DNA of 64,000 nucleotides from Paraconiothyrium sp. Pb-2020 (Eukaryota; Ascomycota; Dothideomycetes; Pleosporales; Didymosphaeriaceae), in contig JAJUBI010000005.1 in the NCBI GenBank assembly GCA_022419385.1, positions 248,001 through 312,000 of the forward strand. The letters are read 5' to 3'. A model generated the notes under the pieces. That model made no database searches, had not been told where the DNA came from, and was given only the letters and a program-made list of their open reading frames with translations. The stretch's first letter is position 1, and the number at the start of each line of letters is the position of its first letter. The position numbers and the translations under genes are program-made. This document shows positions 44,564 through 56,800 of the stretch, piece after piece.

Positions 44564-45743
44564 ATGCCGTTTATGAACCCTAAAGGCATGTCTACGCTCG
44601 GCCACACCTTCAGGTTCGTATTTCTCCAGGAACTCATTGACAGCACTAACGACGGGCAGAAACTTTGATCAGAGTATTCTGACTATCAAAGTCGGAAAGG
44701 GCGAGTATCCGGAATCTTTCAGCTGCCACCGTGAGCTTCTAAGAAGATGTTCGGCATACTTCGACCGGGTACTAGAGCAGCAGAGCTCTTCGCCATACAA
44801 GGGTGGTGAAGCTGCGCTCGAACTTGACGATACGAATCCAGATGTCTTCGATGCGTTCATGATGTGGCTTTATACTGGATATATTCCACACCATCTGATC
44901 GAAGGAGGAAAGGAGGTGCATGCACCCTCACACTCTATCGATTTGAACGGCAGCATGAACGGCAGCACGAACGGCACATCCGAAACTGACACCAAGGACG
45001 GAGCCGATGATGTTGACACAGCATCGTGGGGCATTTCACTCGACAACGACGACAATGACGTTGCTCCTCCGGCAGAAGGGTCACAGGACGGGGATGCGCC
45101 GCCTACGTCCGAGAACGGCGCTGAAAAGGTGCCTGGCGACGCAGAAAGCGAGAAGAGCGCTCCAGCGCCCCCGATCCGCTTGACTGCAGCTGAGAAGCCA
45201 GAGATCCCTAAAGAGACTCTATGTCCCTGCTGCTCTAGGCCTTACAAATGGCGAGGGCTGGAAGGCTTTCTTGAACGCCGCTTCATCTCCCTTTATATCT
45301 TCGCACACAAATACGAGATTCCGAAACTCCGTCATGCCGTCATCCTTGCATGGCAGAAGAACGACGAGATACTACAGTCGATGCCCGATCACAGCAACGT
45401 CATCGAGGCGTATGAAGGTCTTCCTACAGACTCACCGTTGTGCAAGTACTTCCTTGACATGTACACCGTCTACTGGGACCCGAAGAAAGACAACGAGCGG
45501 ATGGTCTCTCTGAGATCTCAGCTCCCGCAGGCCTTCCTATTTGAGCTTGCCACGACTTTAGCCCAAGGCGAAAGGCCGAAGACAGAGAAGGACTGGTGCG
45601 AGTGGCATGAGCACGAGGATGAGGCGGCTAAGAAGGCATGCACAGAGGAGATGATGAAAGATCCCGCCGCCGCGAAAGCTCTCAAGCGGATTCGCGATGT
45701 CAAGGGCTGGAAGGGTTTGGTAATGAAGAAGGGCAAGAGGTAG
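44564..45743 (+). CDS. BTB/POZ-domain protein with acidic insertion (377 aa)
   Basis: Exons 44564-44613 and 44660-45743. The intron is 46 nt, with weak donor GTTCGT, perfect ACTAAC branch and GGCAG acceptor. It gives the start MPFMNPKGMSTLGHTF; without it the long frame has no ATG. The BTB fold starts near residue 15 with NFDQSILTIKVGKGEYPESF and CHRELLRRCSAYFDRVL, and runs to DAFMMWLYTGYIPHH (near 95). It is then interrupted by about 120 residues rich in N, G, S, D and E that end in a CPCCSRPYKW motif. The later FISLYIFAHKYEIPKLRHAV block is the usual BTB-adjacent helix pair. BTB proteins dimerise and often serve as Cul3 adaptors. The two Cys pairs could bind zinc. Function unknown. Confidence 0.82.
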
Positions 45744-46302
45744 TGGCGACTTCTCGAAGCCCAATAATCTGTTATTGCATAAGCAAGGCGTTTGGGACGG
45801 GACTCGGACAACGGCCGCCCTGGTTGGCGCAGGTCAAGTCCAAAATTAGATGAATGGTATACCCCTTGTTGAGCACTTGCAGTTCCTTATCAGGTCCATC
45901 ATATCCATCGTGTTTTTTCCATTAGCTCACTCGCTTTAGAATCAGGGATATGCAAGTTTAGCGCCTATGGCGACAACGCCCTACCCTCCATCGTGCGCTG
46001 GTGTTGATAGTCTAGCCACGGGCATTTTGGATATGCATCGATGTTATACGTTGACATGCTCGTAGTGCGGGGTATCTACGTTGAAAGGGCTGGGGATGTA
46101 ATTGCGTGATGCAGCCGACGATTGCGTTAGGACCAGAACATCGCGACTTCGGCCTACTGCTCGGCATGGAACCATATCCGAACAGCTCCAACATATAAGA
46201 ACAAAGCGAGGCGCGAGTGATATAACAGACTCTAGTTGACTGCGTACATCTTTTCAGTCGATAGATTTCCCACAAGATCAGATCCACCAATACTACTTGA
46301 TC
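45744..46302. other. intergenic
   Basis: 559 bp between two + strand genes, covering the 3' side of the BTB gene and the promoter of the dioxygenase gene. The minus-strand frame 46012-46362 is unsupported. Confidence 0.45.
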
Positions 46303-47574
46303 ATGGCCCCAGGCATCTTGGAAGAGAACGCTTCTACCCAGGCCCCCTCTGATAATGCCCACGCAACAGAGCCTATCAAGCCTACCGGAGTGCTAGAGAA
46401 ATTCGACTACGAGGAAGTCACGCCGATTATTGGTCGCGAATTTCCTACACTCAATATCGTCGACGATCTCATCAACGCTGAGAACTCTGACGAGCTTTTG
46501 CGTGAACTCGCAGTCACTAGTTAGTCTTCAGTTCCAGCTTTTGCAGAAAGAGAAGTTAACAGAACCACAGTCTCTCGCCGCGGCGTGGTCTTCTTCCGCT
46601 CCCAGAACAACCTCACAAATGACCTGCAAAAGCAGCTTGTAGACCGCCTGGGCAAACTCACACAGAAGCCCTCAGGCTCCACCCTGCACATCCATCCCAT
46701 ACTAAACAACACCTCCGAATTCGGCGTCAACGATGCCGAAATTAGCACAATCAGCTCCAAAGCACGCAAGCAAATCTTCAAGCACGAACAATCGCCAAAC
46801 AAGCGCCGCTACGATGCCGCGCAATGGCATTCTGACATCCAATTCGAGCCCGTACCCGCCGACTACACCTCCCTCCGCCTGGTAGAACTCCCACGAGACG
46901 AGCGAGGCGTGCCAACAGGCGGCGACACCCTCTGGGCCAGCGGCTACGAGATCTACGACCGCTTCTCCGGCCCGTACAGAAAGTTCCTCGAGAGCCTCAC
47001 CGCCACCTTCTCTGGCGAAGGCTTCACGCGCGCCGCCGCCGCCAACCCCAACAAAGTCACAATCCACGAGGGCCCCCGCGGCTCCCCTTCCAACGTGGGC
47101 AAAGATCTCTCCGCCGTGCACCCCGTCGTGCGCACGAACCCCGTTACAGGCTGGAAGAGCGTCTTCGCGCTTGGCCCATTTCCCAAAGCCATCAACGAGC
47201 TCCACGCGGACGAGTCGGAGGAGGTGCTTAAGAAGTTGCTTAGTGTTATTCCGAACAGCCATGATTTGCAGGTGAGGTTGAAGTGGAAGAATGAGAACGA
47301 TCTGGCGATTTGGGATAATAGGAGTGTGTTTCACACGGCTACGTTTGATTATGAGGGGGATAGGTTTGGGCATCGGGCTGTGGGGATTGGGGAGAAGTGA
47401 GTTTGCACTTTCTTTATTTTTAGGTTGAATCACTGCTGACTGGGCGATAGGCCATTCCTGGATGTGAACAGCAAGTCGCGCACCGAGGCGCTCGCTGAAG
47501 AAGCTGGTGCGAAAGTCAATCTGCCTACACGCAAGGCGGAGGGTGAGCAGAAAGAGCAGATCCTCTCTGGTTAG
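46303..47574 (+). CDS. TauD/TfdA-family Fe(II)/2-oxoglutarate dioxygenase (388 aa)
   Basis: Exons 46303-46519, 46571-47396, 47451-47574. Intron 1 has donor GTTAGT, and the joint restores TISRRGVVFFRSQ. Intron 2 has donor GTGAGT, a CTGAC branch and the second of two TAG acceptors, giving GEKPFLDVNSKSRTEA. Iron ligands: His159-x-Asp161 in QWHSDIQFEP and His327 in SVFHTATFDYEGDRFGHR, with Arg341 as the 2OG-binding Arg. GGDTLWASGYEIYDRFS is typical of the family. Fungal members act on taurine and other sulfonates, or on xanthine; I cannot choose. Cytosolic. The minus-strand frame of 303 codons over this gene is an antisense shadow. Confidence 0.9.
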
Positions 47575-47766
47575 GCATAGCCCCGCGTGAACAGCGTATG
47601 AAGACATGAACATGCTTTTGTATTTTTACACTTGATCGTGTAGCGTGACAATTACTCGTGAAATTAACAGTTCTTCTCATTTCCGAATTAAACCAACAGA
47701 ATCTGTGTATGTAATACCAGTAGATACAAGAACGCAACGCTTTAACAATTACGAAACTCTGCGCTA

Positions 47767-48948
47767 TTATCTCACGGTTCTCGTTATGGTTTGCGTGAAG
47801 TAAGTCGGCCTAAGGCTCGTTACTACTTGTGTGAAGTAGGTCGGTCTAAGGCTGACTACAATCTGTGTGGCGTAGCTCGTTGTTGTCTGCGTGAAGTGAG
47901 TCGTTTTTATACTGATGTAGGTAACTGTTTTGGATATTGTCCTCACCGTGGATACTGTCGTATATACTGTCGCCCCTCCTACGTTCGTGGTCTTGGTCGT
48001 GGTCGCTGTTATTGTAGATCGTGAGGTCGCTGTTATTGTAGATCGCGCAGTCGATGTTATTGTAGATCGTATGGTCTGTTGAACCGTTTGCGTCGTCGGT
48101 TGCGCGATAGTTGTTGTCACGCGCTGAGTGGCTGTTGATATTGCAGTGGAGCGCTGGGTAACCGAAACAAGTACCGTTGATACTGCCGTTGTGGTGAGGC
48201 GCTGAGTGGTGGTAACGATTACTTGTCCACCTGTGACGGATTGAGCAGCCACTGACGACTGCGCGGTGGTTGTAACAGTTCTCGTAGCCGTATTTGTTAT
48301 CGTTCTCGTAGTAGGTTGAGTGATAGTCGCCAGCGCGGTATTCGTTCTTGTTATCGTACTAACACTCGTACTAATACTCGTACTCGTACTCGTTACCGTG
48401 TTTAATTGCGTGATCGTGGCCAACGCTGTGTTCGTGGTGGTTGTCGTCGCTGTAGTGACAGAGAGGGAGGTTGTAGTAATCGTACTTAAGGATGTTGCCG
48501 TTGCACTCGCCAGAGTTGTGGTGGAAAGGTCTGTCTCTGTCACGGTGACAGCGTAAGTCGGGAACGCGCAGTCGACATCGTAGTAGTAGTATGGCTGGGT
48601 ATCGTCTGGGATGAAGAAATTTTCGCTGCCATGTATCAGCCCTCCCTCTCGTGCAGAGTAAACGCAAACTCACAGATAATCCGGGAAGAACTCGCAGTAC
48701 TGGGAGTTCGTGTCTGAGTAGTAGCTGTATCGAAAGCTCTTACACGTCGGGTAATCGTTCTCACAGAAGTCGGCACACAGGGCAAACGTCGATGGGGCCT
48801 TGAAGAAGAAATTGCCCATATAAAAGGTCGTTCCTGTATAGTTGTTTGTGCCGACTTGACCGCAAATCTGGTCCGCCTTGCAGCATTGTACAAGCAGTCC
48901 GAGAGTTACCCATGCTAACGACAAGCGTAAGCGGTGTAGAATAATCAT
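47767..48948 (-). CDS. secreted mucin-like Thr/Ser-rich protein with Cys-rich apple-like head (377 aa)
   Basis: Exons 48948-48674 and 48625-47767. Intron 48 nt, donor GTGAGT, CTGAT branch, acceptor GGCAG. A signal peptide covers about residues 1-25 (MIILHRLRLSLAWVTLGLLV). The head has Cys at CGQVG, CADFC, TCKSF and YCEFF, like a PAN/apple-type WSC-related domain of about 70 residues, and ends near YYYYDVDCAFP. From about residue 125 the protein is over half Thr, Ser and Val, with repeated TITQ, TTTT and RSTITxTx units. It ends with two copies of SLRPTYFTQ. No hydrophobic C-terminal GPI tail is present. Likely a heavily O-glycosylated wall or secreted protein. Confidence 0.82.
48002..48070 (-). 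repeat. 24-nt coding repeats in the mucin-like gene (about 3 copies)
   Basis: GTCGCTGTTATTGTAGATCG recurs with a period of 24 bases. Read on the minus strand it encodes RSTITxTx eight-residue units. Confidence 0.8.
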
Positions 48949-49622
48949 GGCTCTAGGAGATTATTGGTGAATTGCGGAGGGAAGCATGGTGGAGGATTTA
49001 AAGTGCATTGCCGCGCGCTTGTGATGGCTCGCTTGTGCGGTAGCTAAATCCGATGTTTACGTCGGTAAGGCTGTGGAATTTGCTAGGAATGTAGCCAATT
49101 TTTGCCAGCCGTAGTACATAGACGTCATGTCGTGAGTGGTATGAAGCTTATTAATTAATGAAGATTATTAATCACGCGTCGAGGAATTGAGATCTGATCA
49201 TGGGATTTCTCGCAACCATAGTATGGGGACCAATAGTTTAAGTGGGTGATCTCTCGAGGGCCATGAGACGGTCGAGAGCACTGTGGTGTCGTCTGAATAT
49301 TATGGGCCGGTAGAGATAATAGGACGGACTAACTCCGATACACTGGTAGTAGAGACTGCCTTGGATACTCTAGCGGCAATCGACATCCACAAGGAGCAAG
49401 CGTGCGTGAGATGCGGGGGCACGTTTCTTAGAACCAATCATCATGTTACAAAAAGGTCTCCCATTCTCATAAATAAACACTTTAAGGTGCTAGCCATCGA
49501 AGGATAAGGCCAATCGTAAGCGTGGAAGTTGATGGTATGAAAGTTGTAGTAAGTGGGCAAGGATGGCTGCCTATATGGGGCTCGCGCGCACCTGCCATGC
49601 GCAAAAGGTACCTTCTCAAACA
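48949..49622. other. intergenic
   Basis: 674 bp holding the promoter of the mucin-like gene. A + strand frame at 49283-49507 contains a CVRCGGTF motif but has no partner exon, and I do not call it. AT-rich TTAATTAATGAAGATTATTAA lies near 49150. Confidence 0.45.
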
Positions 49623-51396
49623 CTAACTGCTAATTGAGTCCTCGTAATATTCCTCCCCATAAACCTCCCTTACCCTTCCAAACCCCACTTCTGCCCCATC
49701 CCACTCCCACGGCAAACTATTCCCACTAGCATACAGCGCAAACATTGCCCCGTCAAATCCACTCGGCAGCACATCCGGTTTGAATTCCTTCACCCAGTTC
49801 ACTGTCGCATTTTCTGTCGAGTACCCCAGCTTGTAAAGCTTCGGTTCAGATCTGATATGCAACTGGAAGTCTGCTGGGACGGAAGGAGAGTTGAGGGGGA
49901 CCTCGGTTGTATTAGCTCGCACCCCAGGCCTTGGACCATGGATAGTACTCGCAGCGAAAACGCATAGGGAAGTACTGTTTGCACAGCCACGGAGTCCGAT
50001 ATCCTGGTGGTTTGATTCGCTCTGGTACGCGGATATGCCGATGGATTCCCAAGCGTTTAACAGCTTTTGTGAAGACAGGAGCGACGCGGTGAATGTCATG
50101 TTCACACTTTTTTGCTTGCGAAGTATGGCTGCGGGCGTATCACGGTCGCTGAGAGTGAACACGTTCGGGACCAGGACAACACCACCGCCCTCGATCAGAC
50201 GGTAGTCCTGCGTGTACGGTGTGCGAAGCTGGTACCAGTGCGGCGCGAGTTCGGAACCTTCAAACGTGTCTTCGAAAGGTGGCGGAGGCCATTGTTGGTC
50301 AGGCGCGTAGTCAAATGACTGCGAAATGAGAAGGGGCTTCCCTCCGTTCATGGTCGGCCAGCCGTCTTCCCAGGTCACAGGCGCGAAGAAAGTCTCGCGG
50401 CCAAGCGGAGAGTCCTTGCCTACATAGCGCTTTGCGAGGAAGGTGGCGAACCATTTCCCGTCTGGCGTGTCTGTGAAGGTGGCATGGCCTGTGTTGCCGA
50501 TTGTTAGGGTGGTGTTGGCGCCGTTGAAGATGAGTGGGTTTGTGGGCGAGGCTTCCCATGGACCTTCGGGGCTGTTGGATCGAGCGATGCTAGCGCGATG
50601 TGTTGCACCTGTTCCGCCTTCTGCGATGAGGAGATAGTAGTAGCCGTCCTTTAGGAAGAGTTTCGGGCCTTCTGGACGTACGGAAGCTGTTACGGATAGC
50701 GTGCCATTCCACACTCTTCGATACGGCCCTACACATTTTCCGCTTTTGAGATTGACTTGGCACTGCGAAATGCCCCAGATCTGGTCGTAGCCGTTGTCGA
50801 GACCCATGAGTGTGAGGTAATCTTTCGACGTAGCTGGATCGCGAAAAATGTGTGGATCAATGCCGTACGGATCCGCCCAGATCGGGTCACTCCAGGATAT
50901 CAAGTCCTTGGACGCGACCCAAAAGATGCGTGGCCATGTTCGCGCATTAGGGTCTGAGCCCCACATTGCCATGGTCGTCATGTAGAAGGTGCCATCGATA
51001 TAGGATAGCGACGGCGCCCATATTCCTGATATCAACTGTTAGCCGATGACTAAAGAAGTGACAGCTGTCTCAAGGTGTTTGATACCATTGTTTGTACGGC
51101 TGCCGTACAGCGGCACCTGCTCAGGTCGGTTAATAGCATGCGACACTAGCTCCCAGTCCGTAAGATTCTTTGACTTGTAGATAGGAACACCGGGATAGAC
51201 ATTGAAGGATGATACGGCAATGTAATAGGTATCGTCTACTCTCAAAACATGTGGATCAGGATTCCATCTAAGGTGATAAGCAAGCTAGATTAAAGTGGCA
51301 CTAAAATACGTACCCTCGAATGATGGGGTTCTTTAGCGCAGCGACCCCGTCACCGAAAGCTGCGCACACAACTGTCAGTAGGGTTGACCATATCAT
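49623..51396 (-). CDS. secreted glycoside hydrolase family 43 (beta-xylosidase/arabinofuranosidase type, 555 aa)
   Basis: Exons 51396-51314, 51267-51086, 51025-49623. Donors are GTACGT and GTATCA, and the joints restore NPIIRGWNPDPHVLRVDD and SRTNNGIWAPSLSYIDG. A signal peptide covers about residues 1-20 (MIWSTLLTVVCAAFGDGVAA). The GH43 five-bladed propeller includes the catalytic base Asp in WNPDP, the transition-state Asp in GIDPHIFRDP, and the general-acid Glu in SVRPEGPKLF. A C-terminal beta-sandwich follows, from about FEDTFEGSELAPHWYQLRTP, as in xylan-acting subfamilies. It probably trims xylose or arabinose side chains from plant hemicellulose outside the cell. Exact specificity cannot be read from motifs. 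It carries many N-glycosylation sequons (NLT, NGT, NTT, NMT). Confidence 0.92.
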
Positions 51397-51969
51397 CGTG
51401 GCCTGTCGTGTCAATCAAAAACCTGTGGGGTCGAGAGAACAGTTCCCTGGGGTTGCTTTTTCAATTTGTCTTGCATACTGTAATGCATGGACGATAGAAG
51501 CCTGATGTAGGTTATTCACTTTCGCGGGGTACATGGCATCGGTTGATGTATACCGCTGATCAGGAAAACATCCTTCCTGGATATGATCTAGAAGGGCCAG
51601 TAGAGGTAATAGAGACGAACCGCAACCATCTTGGCTATGCGCTAATTACTCGTTAATCCACCAATAGACGAGAATCCTCCTTCCCGGACGGTGCACATTA
51701 TGTTATGTTCCTTTGCATCTTGCGAGCACCTTAGATCAAGACATGTACGTTGGACATTGACTGATGTAAATTGGAACGGAGTTGCAGCGGGACCGCATCG
51801 CTACTGACAGAAGTTCGTAGCGTGTTACTATAGATGTAGTTTGTCGGCGGATAGCGGTTCTACCTGCGGATCGCTAGCTGAAGCGTCCCAAAAAGTTCGA
51901 GTGGTGAGAGTAAAGTATTATACATTTGTATAGTAAGAATTCGGGTATCTAGTGAAGAGGAATTGCTGT
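51397..51969. other. intergenic
   Basis: 573 bp with no supported gene: the GH43 promoter on the left and the F-box gene's 3' side on the right. Confidence 0.45.
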
Positions 51970-53456
51970 TCAAATGTCGCTTCCAAGCTCGCCAAAAGCA
52001 TTCTCAGGTAAGGATACTGCCTCGAAGGACTCTTCCAAGAGGCGTGCTACCTGCTGCATGTTATCCTGCTGGGCCTTCCACTTCAGGACTCGCGCCTCTC
52101 TCCTGTGTCTCTCCTTTTCAGTCCACCTGAAGGGATTCTTCGAACGTGCCAAGCGAATCGGACTTGGCACAACACTTGTCGTCAGTAAGGTATTTTTCCA
52201 CCTTGTGTATTGCTTCTCGATGTTCTCCAGCGCATCATTCATATTGCTATAATCTTTAGCTAGTTGCCAGAGACGGTCACGCTCAGTACAGCTCATTGCT
52301 AATTCCCTGCGGAGGGGCATGAGAAATCTCATGGCACTATCCTCGGCACGCCTTAAGGCTCGGAATTCCTCGGCCGGCTCGTGTCTTTCTCGCTTTCCGA
52401 AAAGTGGTGGTAGCGTGCTGAGCCCCCAGCGCAGGGAGGGATGGTTCGGGACGTTATCATTCAAACTAGCACGAAGCCGTCGGCGGCGGATCTCTCTCAG
52501 ACAATCTTCTTCGTAGCTAAACGAGAATTTGGAGTCCCGTTTCTAGATCAAGTAGGTCAGTAAATCTCGAAAATACCGCTGATTGCAGGCTGTAGCACAT
52601 TTCAGAATAGAATGGAGAATACTGATCCATGTCTCATTACCATTGTACTTACCTGCTCCATGATGGTCCTCAGTTGCGTTTCACCTTGAATGAATCGAAG
52701 GAGGAGACGCTTCCATTCGATCATGACCCTTTTACTAGGTAAATCGAGGATGAGCGATTCCCGCAATGCTTGTATGGAAAAGCCAAGATCTAACACGGCC
52801 CTGTCCAACCGCATGCACCATCTCATCTTCCCGAAGCTATCTGAGGCACGGGGTGAGGCAACGTCTTGAAGATGTAGTCGCTGAAGTAGATAAAGCCAAT
52901 TTTGTCCTATGTGTGCGTCGTCAAGCAGTGTTTCGATTTGGAGAAGCTGTTCGTGCCAGCCATCATCAATGCGGAATACAGCATGGAGTCCTCCCCACTT
53001 CGCGTTCGTCATGCCGGGGTTCGCTGCTTCGATGGAGTCTTCGAGGCGTTCGAATCTACACCGGAAGTGAGAGACGCTCTCGTGGAAATCTGAGGGTATC
53101 CCGGCCCATTCGAGCGTTGAGGGGGAGCCCATGAGCCCAATTATCTCGGCTCTTTTGATGTAATTGTACATGACTGGGCCGTCGATGCAGTCGCGGAAGC
53201 CGCGACAGACAAGCCGCCATTGCAGAACGTGATCAATCGGTACATATTCGACGATGTGGAAGAGAAGTTCGGCCGGCAGCTGTGGCAGGGTTGTGGTAGA
53301 TCCGCGGTCTTGACTTGCATCGATAGCGGAGATCAAAGCGGACACATTGTCGACGTCGAAGCCAAAGTTAAGGTGGCGAGCAATATACGATGGCAGAGGC
53401 TCGTCATCGCTGGGTATAGGGATAGGGTTGGTAATGTCGCCAGGGCCGGAGACCAT
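51970..53456 (-). CDS. F-box protein (458 aa)
   Basis: Exons 53456-52653 and 52542-51970. Intron 109 nt with donor GTAAGT and acceptor TCTAG, joining IMEQ to KRDSKFSFSYEEDCLREI. The F-box is at residues 57-95, with LPQLPAELLFHIVEYVPI and LQWRLVCRGFRDCID. The rest is helical and charged, without WD or LRR repeats. The C-terminal 120 residues look like a coiled coil (WTEKERHRREARVLKWKAQQ). F-box proteins link targets to SCF ubiquitin ligases via Skp1. The open frame continues 78 codons upstream without another ATG, so 53456 is the only ATG start in frame; a spliced longer N-terminus is possible. Confidence 0.8.
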
Positions 53457-53887
53457 AATGGCCACGCACGGCCTGTCGACAATGAATGCACGTCGTCTGA
53501 CGGCGGATGCGGGGAAAGCGCGGGCGCTTAGTCCCACCGTTGCTTGGCAAGAACGCGAAGTCACATGATATAGTTCGTCCTCTACCTCCACGCCGCTCTG
53601 GGCTTCCGTATACCTGTTAGTGTTCCCGAAGACGACATCGGATTCTCTATTGAGAACAAGCTTCGAAATCTTCTCGATATCTCTTACCAAAGAAGTGGAG
53701 GTGCAGAGCCTTCACCCAACAAAAACGATTGCAGAAAGGAGAGGGTGAATCTTAATACGTAAATGCTAGTCTAGTCCTTAATCAAGAGCAAGCTGCTACA
53801 GACATAAATGCTAGACAAACCTCATCCACATGATATAAAGCCACACACTCCGTTGAACTCCCATGCCGTATCAAGCAAAACGAAAGT
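53457..53887. other. promoter side of the F-box gene and 3' side of the Rab GAP gene
   Basis: 431 bp. The first 230 bases are an open extension of the F-box reading frame with no ATG, treated here as leader. Nothing else seen. Confidence 0.45.
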
Positions 53888-56800
53888 TTACCGTTCGAAC
53901 ATCGTCTTCCGACTAGCATCGCTGGCCCTGCGATCCCTTGATGGCTTGAGCTCGTCCGCAATCGGCCCACCTTCAGGTGTCAGAAGATCCGGCGCTGTAC
54001 CCTTCGACGTATCTACGTCCGCCGTTTCTGCACCCTCCAGCAAATCGATATCTTTGCCTGGACCGGCTTCGGCTTCTTCCTCTTCCTCTTCGTCGTCGCG
54101 TCCATGTCTTGCCTCCTTGTCCATCTCCTGTGATGCTTCGTCCATCCTCCTCCTGACTTCTGCAGCGACGCGCATGCCATCGGTGACAATGTTGTCCAAC
54201 ATACCTCGCAGACCTTTTCCAGGAGGCAAGACACCGGCGCCTGCTCCGCCAACAACCCCGCTCATGCCAGATGAATTGGCCGCGACTTGTTGACTTGCAT
54301 TGGAGAACGTGGTAAGATTCGATGCAGAGAATTGGGAGGGGGATGGAGCGTCAGCGAGGCGGAAGGACGCAGAGAAACCAACTTCGAAGAAGTGTTCGAG
54401 GTTCTCGTCGGCTAGTATCACCATGCGGAATGTGGGCAACGTGATATAAAGAGGTTTGTTAGGATCGAGGGCAGCGTTCGCAACTGTTGCCTTGTCGGAT
54501 TTGCCTGATGGATCTGACACGCTGCTCGCCTCTCCCTCTATAGAAGTCGTTACACCCGTCTTCGAAGCTGTTGAATCTTCTGCGTTTGCAGCAGTAGGTG
54601 TGCTAGGCTCGGTCCCAAGATCAATCAGGTCGTCCTCATCGTCGCCACCAATGGCGAAGCTATCAAGGTCATCCTTCGCTTCCTCAACTGCTCTGTTGTC
54701 TTGGTTCGAAGGATGATCTGGGTCCGCGTATTCGAAACATCTCCGGATGAAAGCGGATACGCTACTCAGGAATTGCTCGTCGCGAGTGCCTCGGTCGTGC
54801 TGACTGTGAACGGAGCGAACGTCGCTCGTAGATGTTGATGGACTGACAGACCCATCAAAGCCTCTCCTGGAAAGGAACAGGAGGGCTTCTGAGATCCTGA
54901 GGATGCCTTCACGATCGACCCTGCCGTCTCCATCATCATCGTAAAGCTCGAAGAAGTAGCTGATGTTTGACATGATATCTTTAGAGCCTTTGACAGCAGC
55001 GAACCCGGCAACGACGTTCTGGAGAGACAATGAGTCGGTCATGTCCACATCCCAGCGTCGGAAAAGCCGTCGCATGAAATCGTGATCTGTAGGTTCAGGG
55101 CCGGAACCCCACGGCGATATAGTCGGCTTGCTCCTCGTACTACCGCCAAAGTACGAGTGAGGGGACTGGGCGCTCTCGGGTGGGGAGCTGGGAGAGTCTG
55201 TTATGGCCCATTTCGTGAGACCTAAAAATACGTCAGCATACGTTTGAAGATACGAACGGAGCGCCAATGTAAATGTACCGGCTAAAAATTCTCTAAAAGC
55301 GTCGTAGTCCATCTGAGTAGGACTGGGACCGAGAGCGACTCTACCCTTCTCAATGCTGGACGATGAGAATCCAGTCACTATCTCAGTCGCTTTGATTCCA
55401 CTCTTCTTGGCCTTTCTCTCCGCCTCTTGCTGCATGATTTCTGCTCGTTGTTGCCGGTCGTACAGTATAGCGTAAAACTTATCGTACAAAAAGCCTAGAT
55501 CATTCACGCTCAACTTCTTACTTTCCGGACCAAGGTTTCGTATCGATGTCCGTTTGGTAAAGCTTTCGATGTTCTCGAGCACGGCATCCTTATGTTTCGA
55601 TCGTTGCTCGGAAATAGTATTTTGTGTAATGCCAGCAAATTCCTTGAATGCCACGACCATCAGTTCCTGGAACTTAGTGACCGCCCGTAGCTTTGGGTTC
55701 TCGGACTTGGGATGCGCAGACTCGTCCAGGCGCGCGAAATATGACTTGAGTACTGAGATGAAGGTTCCATCGTCCGATGCATCCAAGAGCTCTTCGCCGT
55801 TGATACGTAAAATGGCTAGACCGATTTGGAACAAGACCTTCGGGCCTTCAAGGAAGAAAACGTCTAGTACGCGAAAAGCGAAAATAAGCGGCATAGAGTT
55901 GATGTAAAGAGAAAGGAACCACGGCAAAGATACAACAGATAGCTGAACGTCGGACTTGACCAGGTGGTCCCACAAAATAGGCATTGTCTTCTCCACAAGC
56001 GACTCAAAAACGCGTTGATCAAGCAAGGTGCCGTACATGGTCTGGGAGTAGTAACCCGGTAAAAGGCGGTCACACAATACAGAGAGAAGGAAGAAGGCTT
56101 GCGGTTCTGACATGTATCTTCTAGGATCAGCATTCGCGGTTCCAGTATGGGAATAGGTACATACATCAACAATGCTGCCACGACAATGTTCATCGCCTGG
56201 CAATAGCCGACCTCTTCGTTGGTCCAGCTGTAAGCAGTCAAGACCCGTCGCAGTCGTCCAATGCCTTCTTCGCTTTGGAAGCCTGGGTATTCGGGTAAAC
56301 TTCTGTTTAGGTCTTTTTCAATCTCATCTATAGCCAGAGATTCCCGCCCTGAGTATTTGGCGAGCGTCTCGGTGTACAGCCGTGGATTTTGTAATTGCAG
56401 GAAGAATGAGCCTGACGATAGTCCCCACATCTCGCCTCTTAATCTGTTGGGAAGGCCGACTCGTATGAGTTTGTGGAAGGTGGGCTGTCGAATGAGCGTA
56501 GCGCTCCGTCCGTTTTCTGCGATGTCCGTTAGCCTGCTCTCTGTGTTTCGGGAGGCATATGGTACCCCGAAGATATTCCTTCCAGAGTCTAATTTTTGTT
56601 GCATCCCTCAGCTTCCTCGCGTTGCCAGGGTATCTGAAAATTAACCCCAGCCCTGTGTCAGGATGTTCCCTCTCCGTCTTGTTGTCCTCTCCAACAGCCT
56701 TCTTGTCTTCGCCATCCGTAAGCAGGAGGTACTCGGAATAAGAGTCTCGAACGACTTTTCGCAGGTTCTCAACTTCCTTGACACCTTCCCTGAGTCCTTT

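Noticed and set aside
46702..47613. 303-codon minus-strand open frame
   Set aside because: Lies antisense over the dioxygenase gene, whose catalytic motifs and splice sites are clear.
48320..48556. very hydrophobic Val-rich + strand frame
   Set aside because: It is the antisense reading of Thr-rich repeats in the mucin-like gene.
49283..49507. + strand frame with a CVRCGG motif
   Set aside because: Too short, no partner exon and no recognisable family; left as chance.
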